Assembly: GCA_025504975.1 (NCBI GenBank)
Contig: JANUWI010000002.1
Span: 1 to 64,000 of the forward strand
DNA: 64,000 nt
Source: Plenodomus lindquistii
Taxonomy: Eukaryota; Ascomycota; Dothideomycetes; Pleosporales; Leptosphaeriaceae
Direction: 5' to 3'
How positions within the stretch are numbered: the stretch's first letter is position 1; the number at the start of each line of letters is the position of its first letter. Position numbers and translations under genes: made by a program. The notes under the pieces were generated by a model. It saw only the letters and a list, made by a program, of their open reading frames with translations, was not told the origin of the DNA and ran no database searches. Shown piece by piece: positions 45,312 through 57,343 of the stretch.

Positions 45312-46395
45312 ATGGTTAAGCTCCAGCGCATTGTTCCGTCACTCTGCTTGGCATCACTCTTGACTGCAGCCGCACTTCCTGCGACGGATCCGGTCGTGTG
45401 TGAAAACCCTATTAGACGGCTGGAATGGTGAGACACACCCACCTTGCTATGCGATCGACAGTCGCTAATTTCAATCTCGTCACAGGAGACAGTTGCCGGT
45501 CCCGCAGAAAAGAAGCTACATCGATGCTGTCCTTTGCCTGACCACCAAGAAGGCCAAGTCAGGGATCCCAGGCACTATCAATCGATTTGACGATTATCAC
45601 GCTATTCATGTCGACCAGAACGATCATATCCACTTTGTGGGACAGTTCATCCTATGGCATCGTTACTATACCGCCACATATGAGGAAGCTCTTCGTGAAG
45701 AGTGTGGCTATACTGGGGCTCAGCCCTACTGGGACTATACATTAGATGCGGAACCTCAGAACCCCACCTCCACCCGTGTTTACGATTCGGAACTTTTCCA
45801 CCCAGATACTGGCTTTGGCGGGAATGGCGTCAAGGTTGAGCCTACGCCTGAGCAAAACTTTCTCAACCTTACCGGAGGAACTGGCGGCGGCTGTGTTCAG
45901 ACCGGTCCATTCACATCCGATAAATTCATGGTGAATTATCCGGGTCCGCCATCTTGCCTGCGTCGCGACTTCATGCCACCACTCCTCAACACCTGGGCAG
46001 ATCCGAAGCTGGAGGAAGCACTGCTTGAAGCACCTGATTTTGTCACTTTTGAACGTGCCATGCAGGGCAACAGGACAGTCTTTGCCCCCAATATCCACGG
46101 CAGTGGCCATTTTGGCGTTGGTGGGGCACTGGGGCAGGCTGGAGATCCTGCGCATTCCCCTGCGGAGCCGCTGTTCTACTTGCACCATGCCAATCTAGAT
46201 CGCATTTACTGGGAGTGGCAACAGCGGGATTTGCAAACTCGACTTCGCGAGGTTGGTGGACCTATTATTGCGGAGGACTGGATGGGCCAGAACGTCACGC
46301 TGGACTACAGGGTTGATATCGGAAGGTTGGCGCCCAGCAGGAAGCTCAAGGAACTCATGCATATTCAGCAAGGTCCATTTTGCTATACTTATTAG
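45312..46395 (+). CDS. Secreted tyrosinase (type 3 copper enzyme)
   Basis: Two exons, 45312-45427 and 45486-46395, joined over a 58-bp GT..AG intron, give 341 aa. The ATG lies in GCACCATGG. The N-terminus (MVKLQRIVPSLCLASLLTAA) is a signal peptide with likely cleavage near residue 23. CuA ligands are His80, His88 and His97 (HVDQNDHIHFVGQFILWHR). CuB shows HGSGH and then LFYLHHANLDRIYW. The protein ends FCYTY*, the usual end of the catalytic core, so the long C-terminal lid of classical fungal tyrosinases is absent. The enzyme would oxidise phenols to o-quinones, for pigment or peptide/phenol modification. It is the first intact gene next to the subtelomeric desert and lies 1.0 kb upstream of a P450, hinting at a small metabolic pair. 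The substrate cannot be told. Confidence 0.9.
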
Positions 46396-47431
46396 ATCGA
46401 TTTCGAAAGAGCAAATGCGGAGTGAACTCAAAGAAAAGAAAAGCGATCATAGGAGAAAGGAGCGGAAAGCTCTATGAGTGATCAACGCGCATCGATGGAC
46501 CTGTATCACAGTCCCACCATATGCTGCATCCAAGCTTGTGCAGACCTGAGCATCTAAGGCTTCTCTCGTTGCGTGAACGTTCATCGGGGCATGAGAGGTG
46601 CACATTCTCCGCATAAGCGTTCCCACTACGTTACTCCATGCGCCTCTCTTCGCACGCAATCCACAGCAATTCCTACGTCAACAGCTTTCTAAAGTACTTG
46701 GATCACTTCACGGCATCTAACGTGCAACTTCGCATGCAGATGCCATGATTGACACATGTGCCTTCAGGCTCAACCAAGCAATGCAAAGTCGGCTTGCGCA
46801 ACTCGCAGCATCTTCTTGGCTGTACCGGTACGAAAGAGCATGACGCTTGAAATTATATACTAGCAGAGAGGTAACAACATTATTAATATCCAACATACAA
46901 TGATTCTTACTACTTATAAAACATAGACCTATCATATATTCATAGTTTGTTAATTCTATTGTGTGATGTGTTAACTACAGTGCTCATGACTTTAATGACT
47001 CGAACAATACAGGCTCCTTCGTAGTGATGCCGGCTTGGGATCCACCGCGAGTAGAATAAGATAGAAGGTTTATTTTTAGATTAAATTTCCTAAACATAGG
47101 CATCAAGTTCACCTTCCTGGCGCTGCAGGCACGTGGTCATCAAAGGTATCAGTATGTCGCAAACCTCGTGCGCCTTTCCCATTCAAGCAAGTTTTCTGTT
47201 TTGCTATCGCGAATTGAGCGAATGGAATCTGCTTACAATGGGGTCATAGTCATCATTCAGCCACAAAAGACTGCGTATGGGCGAAACTTATCGTTGGGGG
47301 CTAAAACTAGGGACGCGACATCGTGCTGACTGTGCTGTGGCGTCTCATAAGGAAACTATATAAGTACTGTACCATCGGTTTCTAATCTAGCACTTTTCAC
47401 CTTCTGATCGAATACTCAGGTCAATACACGA
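46396..47431. other. Intergenic, tyrosinase to P450
   Basis: No supported gene. A patch at about 46845-46960 is A+T-rich (TTATTAATATCC, ATTATATAC). The last 60 bases before the P450 contain a TATATAAG-like box near 47357. Confidence 0.55.
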
Positions 47432-49229
47432 ATGGAGACCCCAACCTGGCTTCGCAGATTCAACCATAACCCGCCACTCTTCAACAGTTCGGGTATCCAC
47501 AGATCTTTTCGACATATCGCGGCGCAAAGTCAAGTTGTTCACTTGCTTACCCAAGGCACATTTTTCCTCGTCGTATGTATTTTCGTAGTTATCTTGTTCA
47601 GCCATCGCTGCTTCGTCTACTTCACTTCGGAGCTGCCACCCTACAGGTCAGGACTCAAGAGACTACCCGGCCCCCGATCGACGTTGCCATACATCGGTCG
47701 AGTACATGATGTCGATCGCATGCAGGCCTGGACAGCAATGCACAAGTTCAGCAAAGAGTATGACGGCTTATTTGCGTTGACTTTGGGAGGTGAGACGCAC
47801 ATCTGGATAGCGCGAGAAGACGTGGCTCAAGACCTGCTGTGCAAGAACGCAGTGGTTTCATCGTCGCGAGCTGATCTCGGCGCATATCCAAATGTGACGC
47901 AGGGCTATAAGTACCTGCCGCTTCTTGGTTACACCGGTAAGTTTTTCTACTCAGAGATACTACGCGGATCACTGATTGAGAATACCAGAGACCTTCCTTC
48001 GTCAGCGGAAGTTTGCGCACGCGATGATGTCGCAGAACGTGAAGAGTGAATACGGCAGGTACCTCGGACTGGAAGTGAAAAGGCTCCTGCGCGAGCTCGC
48101 CGCGGAGCCGAAAGCATTCTACGAGCTCACACATTTGTTCTGCGCGACGATCAGCGCCCAGTTGGCTTACGGTTCAGCAGAGTCGGCTGCAGACCACGTC
48201 GCCAACGCCAACGCGTTTATACACCAGCTTGGGCCTTCAGGACCGAAGACCAATCTAGTTCCGCTTCTACGATATCTGCCTGAATGGTTGATATCAGACA
48301 AGCGAGCGGTACGCCTGCGCCAGGAACGTGAAGCCAAAGTTTGGACAAGCCTCTTTGAGAAGACTAAGAACCTAGCCAAACGCGACGAAACGCGGTCTTA
48401 CGTCAAAGCGAGCCTGGAGATAAGGCATTCTGCAGAGGGTGGTAAATTACTATTCGAGAATGAAGAAGAAGCAAAGTATGCTGTGGGTATGCTGTGCATT
48501 GTTGGCGTGTTCACCATTGCCGGGCCCGCCATTCTCTTCATCATGGCGATGGTGTTGCACCCTGAATGGCAAGAAAAGGTTCACGCTGAGATCGACAAAG
48601 TTGTGAACGAAGATATAATCGACATGGCACACAGTCCTCGTCTACCCCTTCTGCGCGCCGCAATGAAAGAGTGCATCAGGTGGAAGTCAACTGTCCCGTT
48701 AGGTAAGTGCTGTGACTTCTCGACCGGGCTTCGTTTGACCATCAAACCAGGTGTGCCACGGCTCCTCACAAGCAATTATGTGTACGACGGGTTCCACTTC
48801 CCAAAGGGTGCTATAGTCCACATCTTGGACATTGCCATGTCGCAGGATCCCAAGCGCTACAACGACCCAAGCACGTACGATCCGGGTCGATGGCTGGATG
48901 AGACAAGCCCAAATTTCAGAGGGCCTTTGACTGAGCATCCTCGCTTGAAGGGTCATCACATCTTCGGTCGAGGAAAGCGTGCGTGCCCCGGTCAAGACCT
49001 GGCGGAAGCTGAGCTGTTCGTCTTTTGTGGTAACTTGCTCAAGTTCTTCACAGTGGCGCCGTCGATGAACGAAAAGGGTCAGCCTATGTGGCCGGATCCA
49101 AACAATTGGACAACAGATGTCATCGGAGGTCCGTTGCCATTCGAATGTGACATCAGATTGCGAGATACAGAGAAGAAGGATATCGTTGAAAGGATGTATG
49201 AAAAGGCTTTCCCGTACAGACATGAGTAA
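47432..49229 (+). CDS. Cytochrome P450 monooxygenase (microsomal, fungal)
   Basis: Three exons, 47432-47936, 47989-48702 and 48751-49229 (introns 52 and 48 bp, both GT..AG), encode 565 aa. The second intron is a multiple of three without a stop, so an unspliced reading looks open. Removing it joins VPLG to VPRLL, as the family requires. There is one N-terminal membrane anchor at about residues 43-64, then a proline-rich hinge (LPGPRSTLPYIG). ExxR is Glu396-Arg399 and the heme loop FGRGKRACPG carries Cys485. In the I helix the expected A/G-G-x-D/E-T is VGVFT: the Thr is kept but the acidic residue is Phe. It would sit in the ER membrane and need a P450 reductase. Subfamily and substrate are unknown; the layout resembles fungal secondary-metabolism P450s. 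Confidence 0.9.
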
Positions 49230-49322
49230 GCGACTCGGGTGCTTGATTGGCGCGTACAGCGCTCACGATGAGTGCGTGGTAGGAACAAATCCTATAGCCT
49301 TACTTTACTATTGCCCTAAATA

Positions 49323-51546
49323 TCATTCCTTCGAAGTTTGTTCCCTCTTTAACTTCAGACCACGATCCAAACCACTAGGAAGTTGCATCCTGACTGTCAA
49401 CATCTTTGACTTTTGCTGAAGTCTCCTCATGGCCCGTCGGTCCAAAACGCCGTCCGCGCCATACTCCTCTCCTTCCCATTCGTGTACTTCGAGGGCAAGT
49501 GCCGCGAGAATCTTATTTTTGAACAAATATGACCTTTTGTTGCTGTCTAGCATGGTAAGGCACAGTATCGTGGTAGAAGCGATGATCGTAAGCGCGGGTA
49601 CAATCAGCCACGGCCAGCGCACACGGACGTACAGCTCGGTCCCGTACGCGATACCTGTGATGTTTGTGGCGTTGAGGTTTGCTGAGCTCTGGATCATACT
49701 GGAAACCTCCCGAGCCAGTCGTTGGAAGAGAACCGTCGAGTTCCAACCAAAAGCAGACGCCTGCGCTATGAGAAATCCCGAGAACTCCGCAGAAGACAAG
49801 CTGCCCTGTATCATGACACCCAATTTATTCATCGAAAACCCACTCCATTTATAGTGAAAATTGGGGGTGTTGCCAGCGCAGTAATGTATCATGTCGGTGT
49901 TGCTGCCAATGTCCGATAGGTCGCGATCTATGTCCGGTTGACCGGTGGCGTTACGGAATTTCAATATGGAGTGGTCGACCTCGACTAACAATCTATTCTT
50001 CCGTGTTCTTCCTCTGCCGTAATGCTTGACACCCGGCTTCAAAGAACATGTAGTCAGAGTTCCATGGACTTCTCCAAATTCTGGTGTTATCTGGCCTCCG
50101 CTAAAGTATCGCCACAAGTCAGTCGTCTTGTTAAAACAGATTGAGTCCAAAATGTAATCATATGTATCGTAGATCAGCCATCCATGTCTATCTTCCGCAA
50201 CGTTTAGGTGTTTGCAGACTAGCATGGTCTCTTTTTCTGGTAGAATATATCCATAAACCTCCTGCTGGGCGGGATCAGTTATATTTCCAACCCATTCAGT
50301 GTAAGTATTGGGTTGATGTTGCAAGCCTCCAAAAGGATGGAACGCAAGCCGCGTGTATGGCACACTGGAAGCGGGCTCAATCCAGTTTGAGAAAATCATC
50401 GAGAACGAGAATCGATCTTGAATGCACGACAAATTAGCGAGGAAAGGTTCTTGCCATCTCAAACCCTCCACCTCGGTACGAATGTCCTGTAAACCTGGCG
50501 AAACTACTTCACGACCCGTGGCGTTGTTGGTAAACGTGCAGTTGTTCACATCGTTCAATACGCTGACGCTGAGCACATGGTCCTCGCAGGTCGCGTAGAC
50601 AGCAAGTGTGTCAAACTCTGGATAGTCGCATGCCGATGTGGAACAGTGGGTTTCGAAAGCGTCGCCCTTATCGCCCGTAACAGCCTGGAAGAATCGATAC
50701 GACAATGTGGGCCAAGCTATGGTTCAGGTTAGAACTGTCCAAATGCTGGTCATGTTGTGAGTTTCGACATGTCTGAGTTTCACACTTACAAGTTTCCTCC
50801 AGATCCTCGTAAGAGGTTGCGCGCGTCGCATATGCTGTCTCATTTGGCATGCGTGCTGATCTTGTGGCAAACTCAATCGTCTGTTGCATGGAGGGCTGAA
50901 AGACCAATAACAAGATGGTTGCGATGGCTGCACACGATGATAACGGCGACTTGATCCTAGTAAACCACAGAAATTTAAACGCGCCCATTGGGCCCCGGCT
51001 AGCCACGTCGAATGTGTTCATGAAGTCCAGTGTTCTCGGTCGTTCGAAAAAGGTCCATTTAAGGTGGCCAAGGCATTCCGCGAGTGGGAATATCAGAGTA
51101 GCCCGAATCAAAGTAGCCAGAAAGGCAACGACGGTATTTGGTTGCACGGGTAGTTTCCATCTTGCCATAGACTGATCGTCCATATATATTAGAACAGCGA
51201 GAGCAAGGACCATGCAGACAAGACTCGTAAGGGCAGACACAATCTCTTCCCACCAGTCAAGATATATCGAACGAGTCCGCGTGTGCGACAAAAGCGATTG
51301 ATTCTCTGATGACGGTTCTGATGACGGTTCTGGAGCCGCGACATGTGTCGACGAGGTCGCGGAATTTGGAGGATCTTCCACGTCGGTAACATCGGCAGCA
51401 CCATCGGACGGAGTTATTGCTCCCTGTAGTGTGCCAGGAGGTAGTAGCCGCGAGGAAGACTGCTCAGAGTCATGTGCATCGAAAGACGATCGAAGGTCTT
51501 GGATATGTTCACTGGCAGTATGCTCAGGACTGACGGTGGTTTCCAT
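49323..51546 (-). CDS. DUF3176-family membrane protein
   Basis: Two exons on the minus strand, 51546-50790 and 50716-49323, with a 72-bp intron (GTAAGT...ATAG), encode 716 aa. The N-terminal 95 residues are Ser/Glu/Pro-rich and probably disordered. WWEEIVSALTSLVCMVLALAVLIYM then starts a run of membrane helices (about 100-125, 137-155 and 195-215). A FDVASRGPMGAFKFLW-type motif follows, characteristic of the fungal DUF3176 family. A long Cys-rich, N-glycosylation-rich extracytosolic part comes next, then a final helix (WPWLIVPALTIIASTTILCL) and a short basic tail. The function of the family is unknown. It is convergent with the P450, 93 bp away. The family name is from memory of conserved motifs. 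Confidence 0.82.
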
Positions 51547-52524
51547 AATGTGCGAATTTGCTCAACTCTGGGGGTAAAATGGACGTCCACTGTCAAGTCT
51601 TCGCGGCGACTGATATGTGTCGGCTTAAACGAGCTGACCGCAGCATACATCCTTGCCTTTGCTACATCATTGCGCATCAACGTCACTCACGCGAAGTGTT
51701 TTGCAATGTTACGAGGTTTGCACAATAAAAGAGTTTCGCACCGCCAAAAGAGTTTGGACATGATTCGACGTTCTCTCCCATCAAAGTTGTGCGCTACCTG
51801 TTTTGTCACATGCATTTGCTGACGCCGCGTGCTCGCCTAAGGTGTGATGTGGTATCCTCAACGTCTTATTATCGGTATACGTAGATAAGACGCGGCAGCG
51901 GACACCCGCCTTGGGCCCAAATGGGATCATAGTCAACCACATCGCCACCACTCCGTCCGTACAAAAAGATACATCTTCTCATGTGTAGGGCAAACGAATG
52001 CATGTACATCACTAAAATCTATGCAGCCGTAAAGCTATCGCATGCTAGTCTTTCCCACAGATTAGGAGTGGAAGGAGAAAAGATGGGTCAAAACGAGATG
52101 ATGGGGAACAGGGGGCACGAATGAGATTGGCCATGCGAAAATCCGCCTCTGCGAGGAACACACACAGCAAGATAGCTCGCAGTACGTCTAGAATATGGCT
52201 AGCCAGTCCTATAATATGCGCATCTGTCGGGCACGCGATACACATCAGAGCGAGCTCCCAAGTCTTCGAATGTATGCCTGGGGGCCTGGATTCAAGGCGC
52301 CGAGCGTTAAGCCCTAGTGGGAATCCAGCTTTGATATCCACAATGCCTAGATTAGTTTCCAACTCGAGTTTACACTTACTCGCAACTACCAGACAAAAGG
52401 CAGTCTCAGTTAAACAAGAAGGCATAAGATACTTGCAAAAGGAGCATAATGATAGTCACAGCTTTTCGCATTTTCTGACTACAAACTTGTCATGCATCTC
52501 GTCATCATCTCAGTCGACGAGGAT
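51547..52524. other. Intergenic, upstream of DUF3176 gene and downstream of LVIVD-like gene
   Basis: No supported gene. The open frames here (for example 52045-52425 minus, 52121-52528 plus) have no recognisable domain or start context. Confidence 0.5.
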
Positions 52525-54118
52525 TTAGTACTTTCCCCAGTACTTGCCCTTGCCCTTGCCCCACTTGGGCTTGACAACAAACACACCACGGTCAATGGTA
52601 TTAATAACAACGTATCCAGAGTCAAAGGTGAAAGCAGACCATGTACCACCATCCCAGACTGCCTCACCACCACCAGGCGCCGCATCATCCGTGGGGTAAA
52701 CGTCAAAGTACGCGATTTCCTCAACGCGGCTCGCGTCAGGGTAGCGTGGGATCGACGAAACGTCCAAGATGCGGAGACCGGCCTGGTAGTTGGACTGGTA
52801 GGATAGACCATCGTAGACGTACTGATTGTGGTCGACGGAGCGGACGCCGGTCTTGTAGAGACCAGAGACCTTGGGGGCCTCGAGGTTCTGAATGTCCCAA
52901 ACGTAGGTTACCGCGAAGCCGTCCTTTGCAGGAGAGTTGGGGGCAGTGCGGTTGGGGTCAATTTGGCCCTCGTCGAGCTCGTCGTCCATGACAAGGTGAG
53001 TTTGCCAGTTGGGGTCAATGACCCAGCCCTGGTGAGTGTAGGAGGCTCCGGCGTACGGGGTGCGGGAGATGACGGCACCGGCGCCGACACCCTTCTTGTT
53101 GGTGACGTCGTAGATGGTGAGTGTGTCCTCGTTGTAACCGTAGCAGATGTCGCGGCCGTAGTACTTCTTGTGGGGTCCGCGGTACACGATGCACTGAAGA
53201 TCGTGGCAGTACCCGTCCTGAGGTGCGCAGCCTTCGACGTAGGGTTTGGTGGGGTCTTCCATATTGATGAACATGGGGCCTCCGGCGCAAGTGTCGTTGC
53301 GACCAGGACGTCCGCCGGCACCGCAAGCAACGGCGTAGCCGAGCTCTTCGTTGGCAATGACGGTGTGAGTGCGGCCCTTGATACCCTGGTTGATGTCGAC
53401 GAGAGCAGTATCCTTCACGATGTCGAAGGTGTACGGGTTCTTGGGAGAAAGCTTGAGGATCTTCTTCAAGTCAAAGACCTGGACGTGGTGGCCAACACCC
53501 TCGGATCCGACAATGAGGTGGTCGCCAACCTTCTTGATCTCACGCCAGATGACGGAGTCGTTGTTGGCGGGCAGACGGCCAAGGTACTCGAGCTGACCGT
53601 CCTTGGTGACCTCTGAAAATGAAGCACCGTAGGTCTGGCCAATGGCAATGAAGTCACGGCCCTTGTGGCTCCATCCCCATGAACCAGAGCCCTCGCCAAC
53701 AGCGTCGCCAAGCTCAGCGTGCGTCTTGAAGTCGTACAAGTCCTGTTGTATGATGAGCACGACATCAGACGCCAAGAGAATGGTCACAACATACGATGTT
53801 GTCACACTTGTAAGTTTGGTCCTTGTCGCCTTTTACGGCCTCAACGACACCATTCTTGCAAGCGATCTTGTTCTTGTTGGCGCGCTTCTTGTGGAAGCCG
53901 GCCCACCTCGAGTTGTCGTGCTTTCCAGCGGCGCGAGCTCTAGCCCATGCAGCCTGCGAGTATTAGTAAACAAGCAGATTCGAAGCAGTCCGGGAAGTCC
54001 TGACCTCCTTGCCCTGCATCATAAGCTCCATGACTTCTCCAGATGCATACTCTTCACGAGTGAAGCCAGAGGCCGCAGCCAAAGGCAACACCGCGGTAAC
54101 AATCGCAGCCCACTTCAT
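52525..54118 (-). CDS. Secreted choice-of-anchor-B / LVIVD-repeat-like protein
   Basis: Three exons on the minus strand, 54118-54005, 53953-53795 and 53742-52525 (introns 51 and 52 bp), encode 496 aa. The first has a TACTAAT branch site near its acceptor, the second a GTATGT donor. The signal peptide is MKWAAIVTAVLPLAAASG. Splicing joins YKCDNI to DLYDF, matching the conserved C-x-N-[IV]-DL start of the domain. GSGSWGWSHKGRDFIAIG and repeated blade-like segments (HLIVGSEGVGHHVQVFDL, GLRILDVSSI, VVINTIDRGVFVVKP) indicate a beta-propeller. The protein has several Cys pairs, probably disulfides. The tail is KPKWGKGKGKYWGKY. It is extracellular or wall-associated and its biochemical role is unknown. 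A large open frame on the opposite strand (52828-53616) is a codon-bias shadow. Confidence 0.85.
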
Positions 54119-55532
54119 CTCTGCGTTCAAGACTGCGTTGAGATTGACGGATAGCAGTTGATGATCCAAGACTCTGGGTGCGGTCCTCGCACAGATCTTA
54201 TACTCTGCCACGACTCCTGCGCTACCTTGCACTTGCGTTGTGTTGCTCGAGCACGGTCGCGTGCAATACGCCGCCCATGACTATCTCTAGCATACCTTCC
54301 TATCACAGGTAATGCGAAATGCTACCAAGGCCGTATACAAGCTTGAACCTTAAGAACGGTTTGCAGTAACGTGCTGGGCAAGTCTTGGGTGGGCATGGAT
54401 CCATGGCGAGGTGTGCGTTGATTTGTCCTGACAGTAGGCCTCAGCTTGGCATGTTATTCCGTGTTCTGCTTCGAGAAAGTGATCCCAGTCTGTCGTGGAA
54501 AACTTTTGCGGGGCGAATTCATGGGTTGCGGAGTTGATAGGCAGATCGTTTGGTTGGGGTTTGTCCGAATCAGGAAGGTACCTTTTGGTGCCAAGCACAT
54601 TGGAATTACGTTCCCGCCACATCCATGGATTTCCGCGAGTGCCTGAACCGATGGCAAGGACGTTGGGACAGGCTCAAGAAGTGATGGACATTGTTAAGCC
54701 GAGCTTAATAAATTCGAATCGTGCAAGTCAGCGTCTACCTCGCTGCACCAAGGGTTGGTGAGGGTGTCGTGAGCACCGGCATGGTTTTTCGACACAATTA
54801 AAATGTCGACAACGGAATGGGCGGAGGACTAATTTGATACGAGGCGATGTTAAAGGTTCGGTGACGCAGGTGGCAGCGGTATTTCTCGAAAACTCGGATT
54901 GGCTTATCGCAAAGGTCGTATCTGTCGGGGCAGGCGGAGATGCGGCGATTCCGACGAGGCTTGGCGTGAATGTCGTTGATGCATGAATCAGAAGGCGAAG
55001 GGAGCGAGACGGGCGGGATTTCAGGGTGTCGATGCAAGGAGAAGGTCACCGACGGCTGGGGCGATGTCCAGGTAGTTATATTGAGAGACTGCTCTCGAGA
55101 AACCCTAAAGTGAGCAGGTTTGAGGGGAATGGCTCCCAAGACTGCTGTCCAAGTTGCTGGAATCGACGTTGTGGGGCGCAAGTCTTTGCATGCTTGGTTG
55201 CAGTAACGCGCTTGGGAGCTTTGTACTGTGTATGTAATCATACGCTGGAGTGCCTGGTGGATGGCATATCCATGGATGTTTGGTTTCCGAGCACGTGCAA
55301 GATGCGAGGCTAGGCCAGACGCGAGGATATCAGCTTCACAATTCGTACCCGGCTATGATAGAGAGATTGATAGCATAGAGCGCTTGCATCTCATGCTTGT
55401 TCAGTCTGGCCTTTGCTTCATGACCTTAGGTGTACTGTGCAGTGGATGTCAAAGAAGAGTTGCGTTTCATATTCATGTTGCTGTTAACTCGGCTATAGTT
55501 GCCCTATCAATGCACCGTCCCATTGCACTCAC
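54119..55532. other. Intergenic, 1.4 kb between divergent genes
   Basis: No supported gene. It would contain the promoters of the minus-strand secreted protein and the plus-strand cyclin gene. Several open frames of 60-150 codons occur on both strands without a recognisable motif. Confidence 0.5.
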
Positions 55533-56912
55533 ATGACCATTTCCATCTCGCCCGCACCTCCACCACCCCCGCCCGCCGCCGCCGCCGCCATGATCGTCAC
55601 CGAAGACTCGCTGTATCGCAGCTCCACCCAATTCAAGCACTGGTCCTTCACCAAAACGCAGCTTGCCGCGCAGCGCACAAAGACGAATGTGCTGGCCACG
55701 GAGCGCGTCAAAGCCAACGTTGCGCGCCAACGCGCCCAACGCGCCGAAAGCGATGGCGCGACGTCGGGGGTAGAAAATGGCAGTGGTGATAGCACGCCGA
55801 ATCCTGGGGCGACGCCGGCGACTGATCTGGCGTGTTTGACGGCTGAAGAGGAGTTGAAGATTGTAGACGACTTTTGTGAGAGGGCAGTCAAGCTGGGGAC
55901 GCATTGCGGGTACAACTACAACGTGATTGTACGTCCGCCTTGTCTGCTTCCACTGTGCCATTATTACCTGCATTATATTGGTATGGAAAGCTGACAGTAG
56001 GATTTCCAGGCAACATGCATACAATACCTCCGCCGCTTCTACCTCTACAACTCCCCCATGACGTACCACGTCCAGAACATCCTGCGCACCTCGCTCTTCC
56101 TCGCCACAAAGTCTGAATTCCTGCGCGAAAACGTCGAAACCTTTGCTGCCAACAGCGGGCGCAATGTAACAGCCGAAAGCGTCCTTGCGCCCGAACACCT
56201 CGTCATGCAGGGATTACGGTACAATCTCGATGTGCGACATCCGTTCCGTGGCCTCAAGGGCGTCCATCTCGAACTCACGCAGATTGCGCACGGCAAGTAC
56301 GACGGGCCTGGTGATCACGGGACGAGCGCAGACATACAGGCACGCATGCAGTCCTTACCCAGCACGACCAACGGCCCCGCGACAAAGTCCACAGCCGCAA
56401 GTCTAGAAGCGCGAATCACCAACGCCTACACACACGCGAGCCGGACACTCAAAACCGCCGCCCTATTCACAGACGCATACTTCCTATACACGCCCTCACA
56501 AATTCTTCTCTCCGCGCATCTCCTCGCCGACGAACCCCTCACACTATTCTACCTCTCGCTCAAAGTCCCTTCATCCTCCCCCATACACGCAAAACTCCTG
56601 TCCACTCTGCGATCCTGCGCCGCGCTACTATCCTCACATCGCTTGTACATCTACAATTCGCTCCCGCAGCAGGAACAAGATGAGCGGGAAGCCAAACACA
56701 CAGCAGAGATCAAGGAGTTGATTGCGAAATTAAAGGGGTGCAGGGATCCTGATAAGGTCGATCTTGTGAAATTAAATCAGGCGCAAAAGAGGGATGCGGT
56801 GGGGGAAGAGGGGTTGGATGAACGCAAGGCGAAGAAGAGAAAGGTGGCGAGGGAGGAGTGGGAGAAGGAGGGGGAGGCGTTTTGGGGGCCTGAGTTGGGG
56901 AGGCAGGGTTGA
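55533..56912 (+). CDS. CCL1: Cyclin H / Ccl1-like cyclin of TFIIH-CAK
   Basis: Two exons, 55533-55928 and 56010-56912 (intron 81 bp, GTACGT...TTCCAG), encode 432 aa. The first ATG is followed by a Pro/Ala-rich leader. An alternative Met at 55590 (MIVTEDSLYRSS) lies just before the conserved region. Hallmarks of cyclin H are the DSLYRSSTQFKHWSFT segment, LTAEEELKIVDDFCERAVKLG, then RRFYLYNSPMTYHVQNILRTSLFLATKSE (first cyclin box) and LVMQGLRYNLDVRHPFRGLKG. A second cyclin fold spans about 230-350. The C-terminus is charged and lysine-rich. Partnering with a Kin28/Cdk7-type kinase, it would phosphorylate the RNA polymerase II CTD and activate CDKs in the nucleus. The gene symbol follows the yeast homologue. 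Confidence 0.85.
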
Positions 56913-57343
56913 TGTGGGTGGGGGGGTTGAGGGAATAGGATATGAGCAACATGAACTGAGATGGGGGAACAGTGACTGGGAGTTGGCAGGTGCATTGCGA
57001 GGCGTTAGATTACCCGGTCTGCTGTTTTTGATACGTGTGTAGGTTTGGTACGAGATAATTCATGTTCGTATCATCATGCTCAAACTATGTGAGTGAAGAA
57101 TACCGAGACTTGCTGTCTGCCGATGCAAAGGGCATGCCATCCAAGTCAACCCCGAATCCTCAACGTCAAAGACATATCCAATCACACTACACTCTTGCCA
57201 TTACCCCTCCCAAATCCCAAATCGACAACATCCAAACCATTACAACCACCACCATCCCTTCCAAATACTTGTTCAAATTCCCAAATCCCCAAATCTCCTG
57301 CCCCCACAAATCTCCTTCCTCCACCCTACTGTGCCTTCTTCCC
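56913..57343. other. Intergenic between convergent genes
   Basis: The 3' regions of the cyclin gene and the 778-aa gene. The sequence is C-rich on the plus strand (57180-57343, CCAAATCCC-type words). No gene is supported. Confidence 0.5.

Noticed and set aside
48703..48750. Treating 48703-48750 as coding in the P450
   Set aside because: It is open in frame, but has GTAAGT and CAG ends. Removing it restores the family spacing between ExxR and the following segment.
52828..53616. 262-codon plus-strand frame rich in Val/Asp/Gly
   Set aside because: It is antisense to the well-supported secreted LVIVD-like gene and reflects that gene's codon bias.
55473..56198. 241-codon minus-strand frame opposite the cyclin gene
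   Set aside because: Antisense to the conserved cyclin exons and across their intron; no recognisable features.
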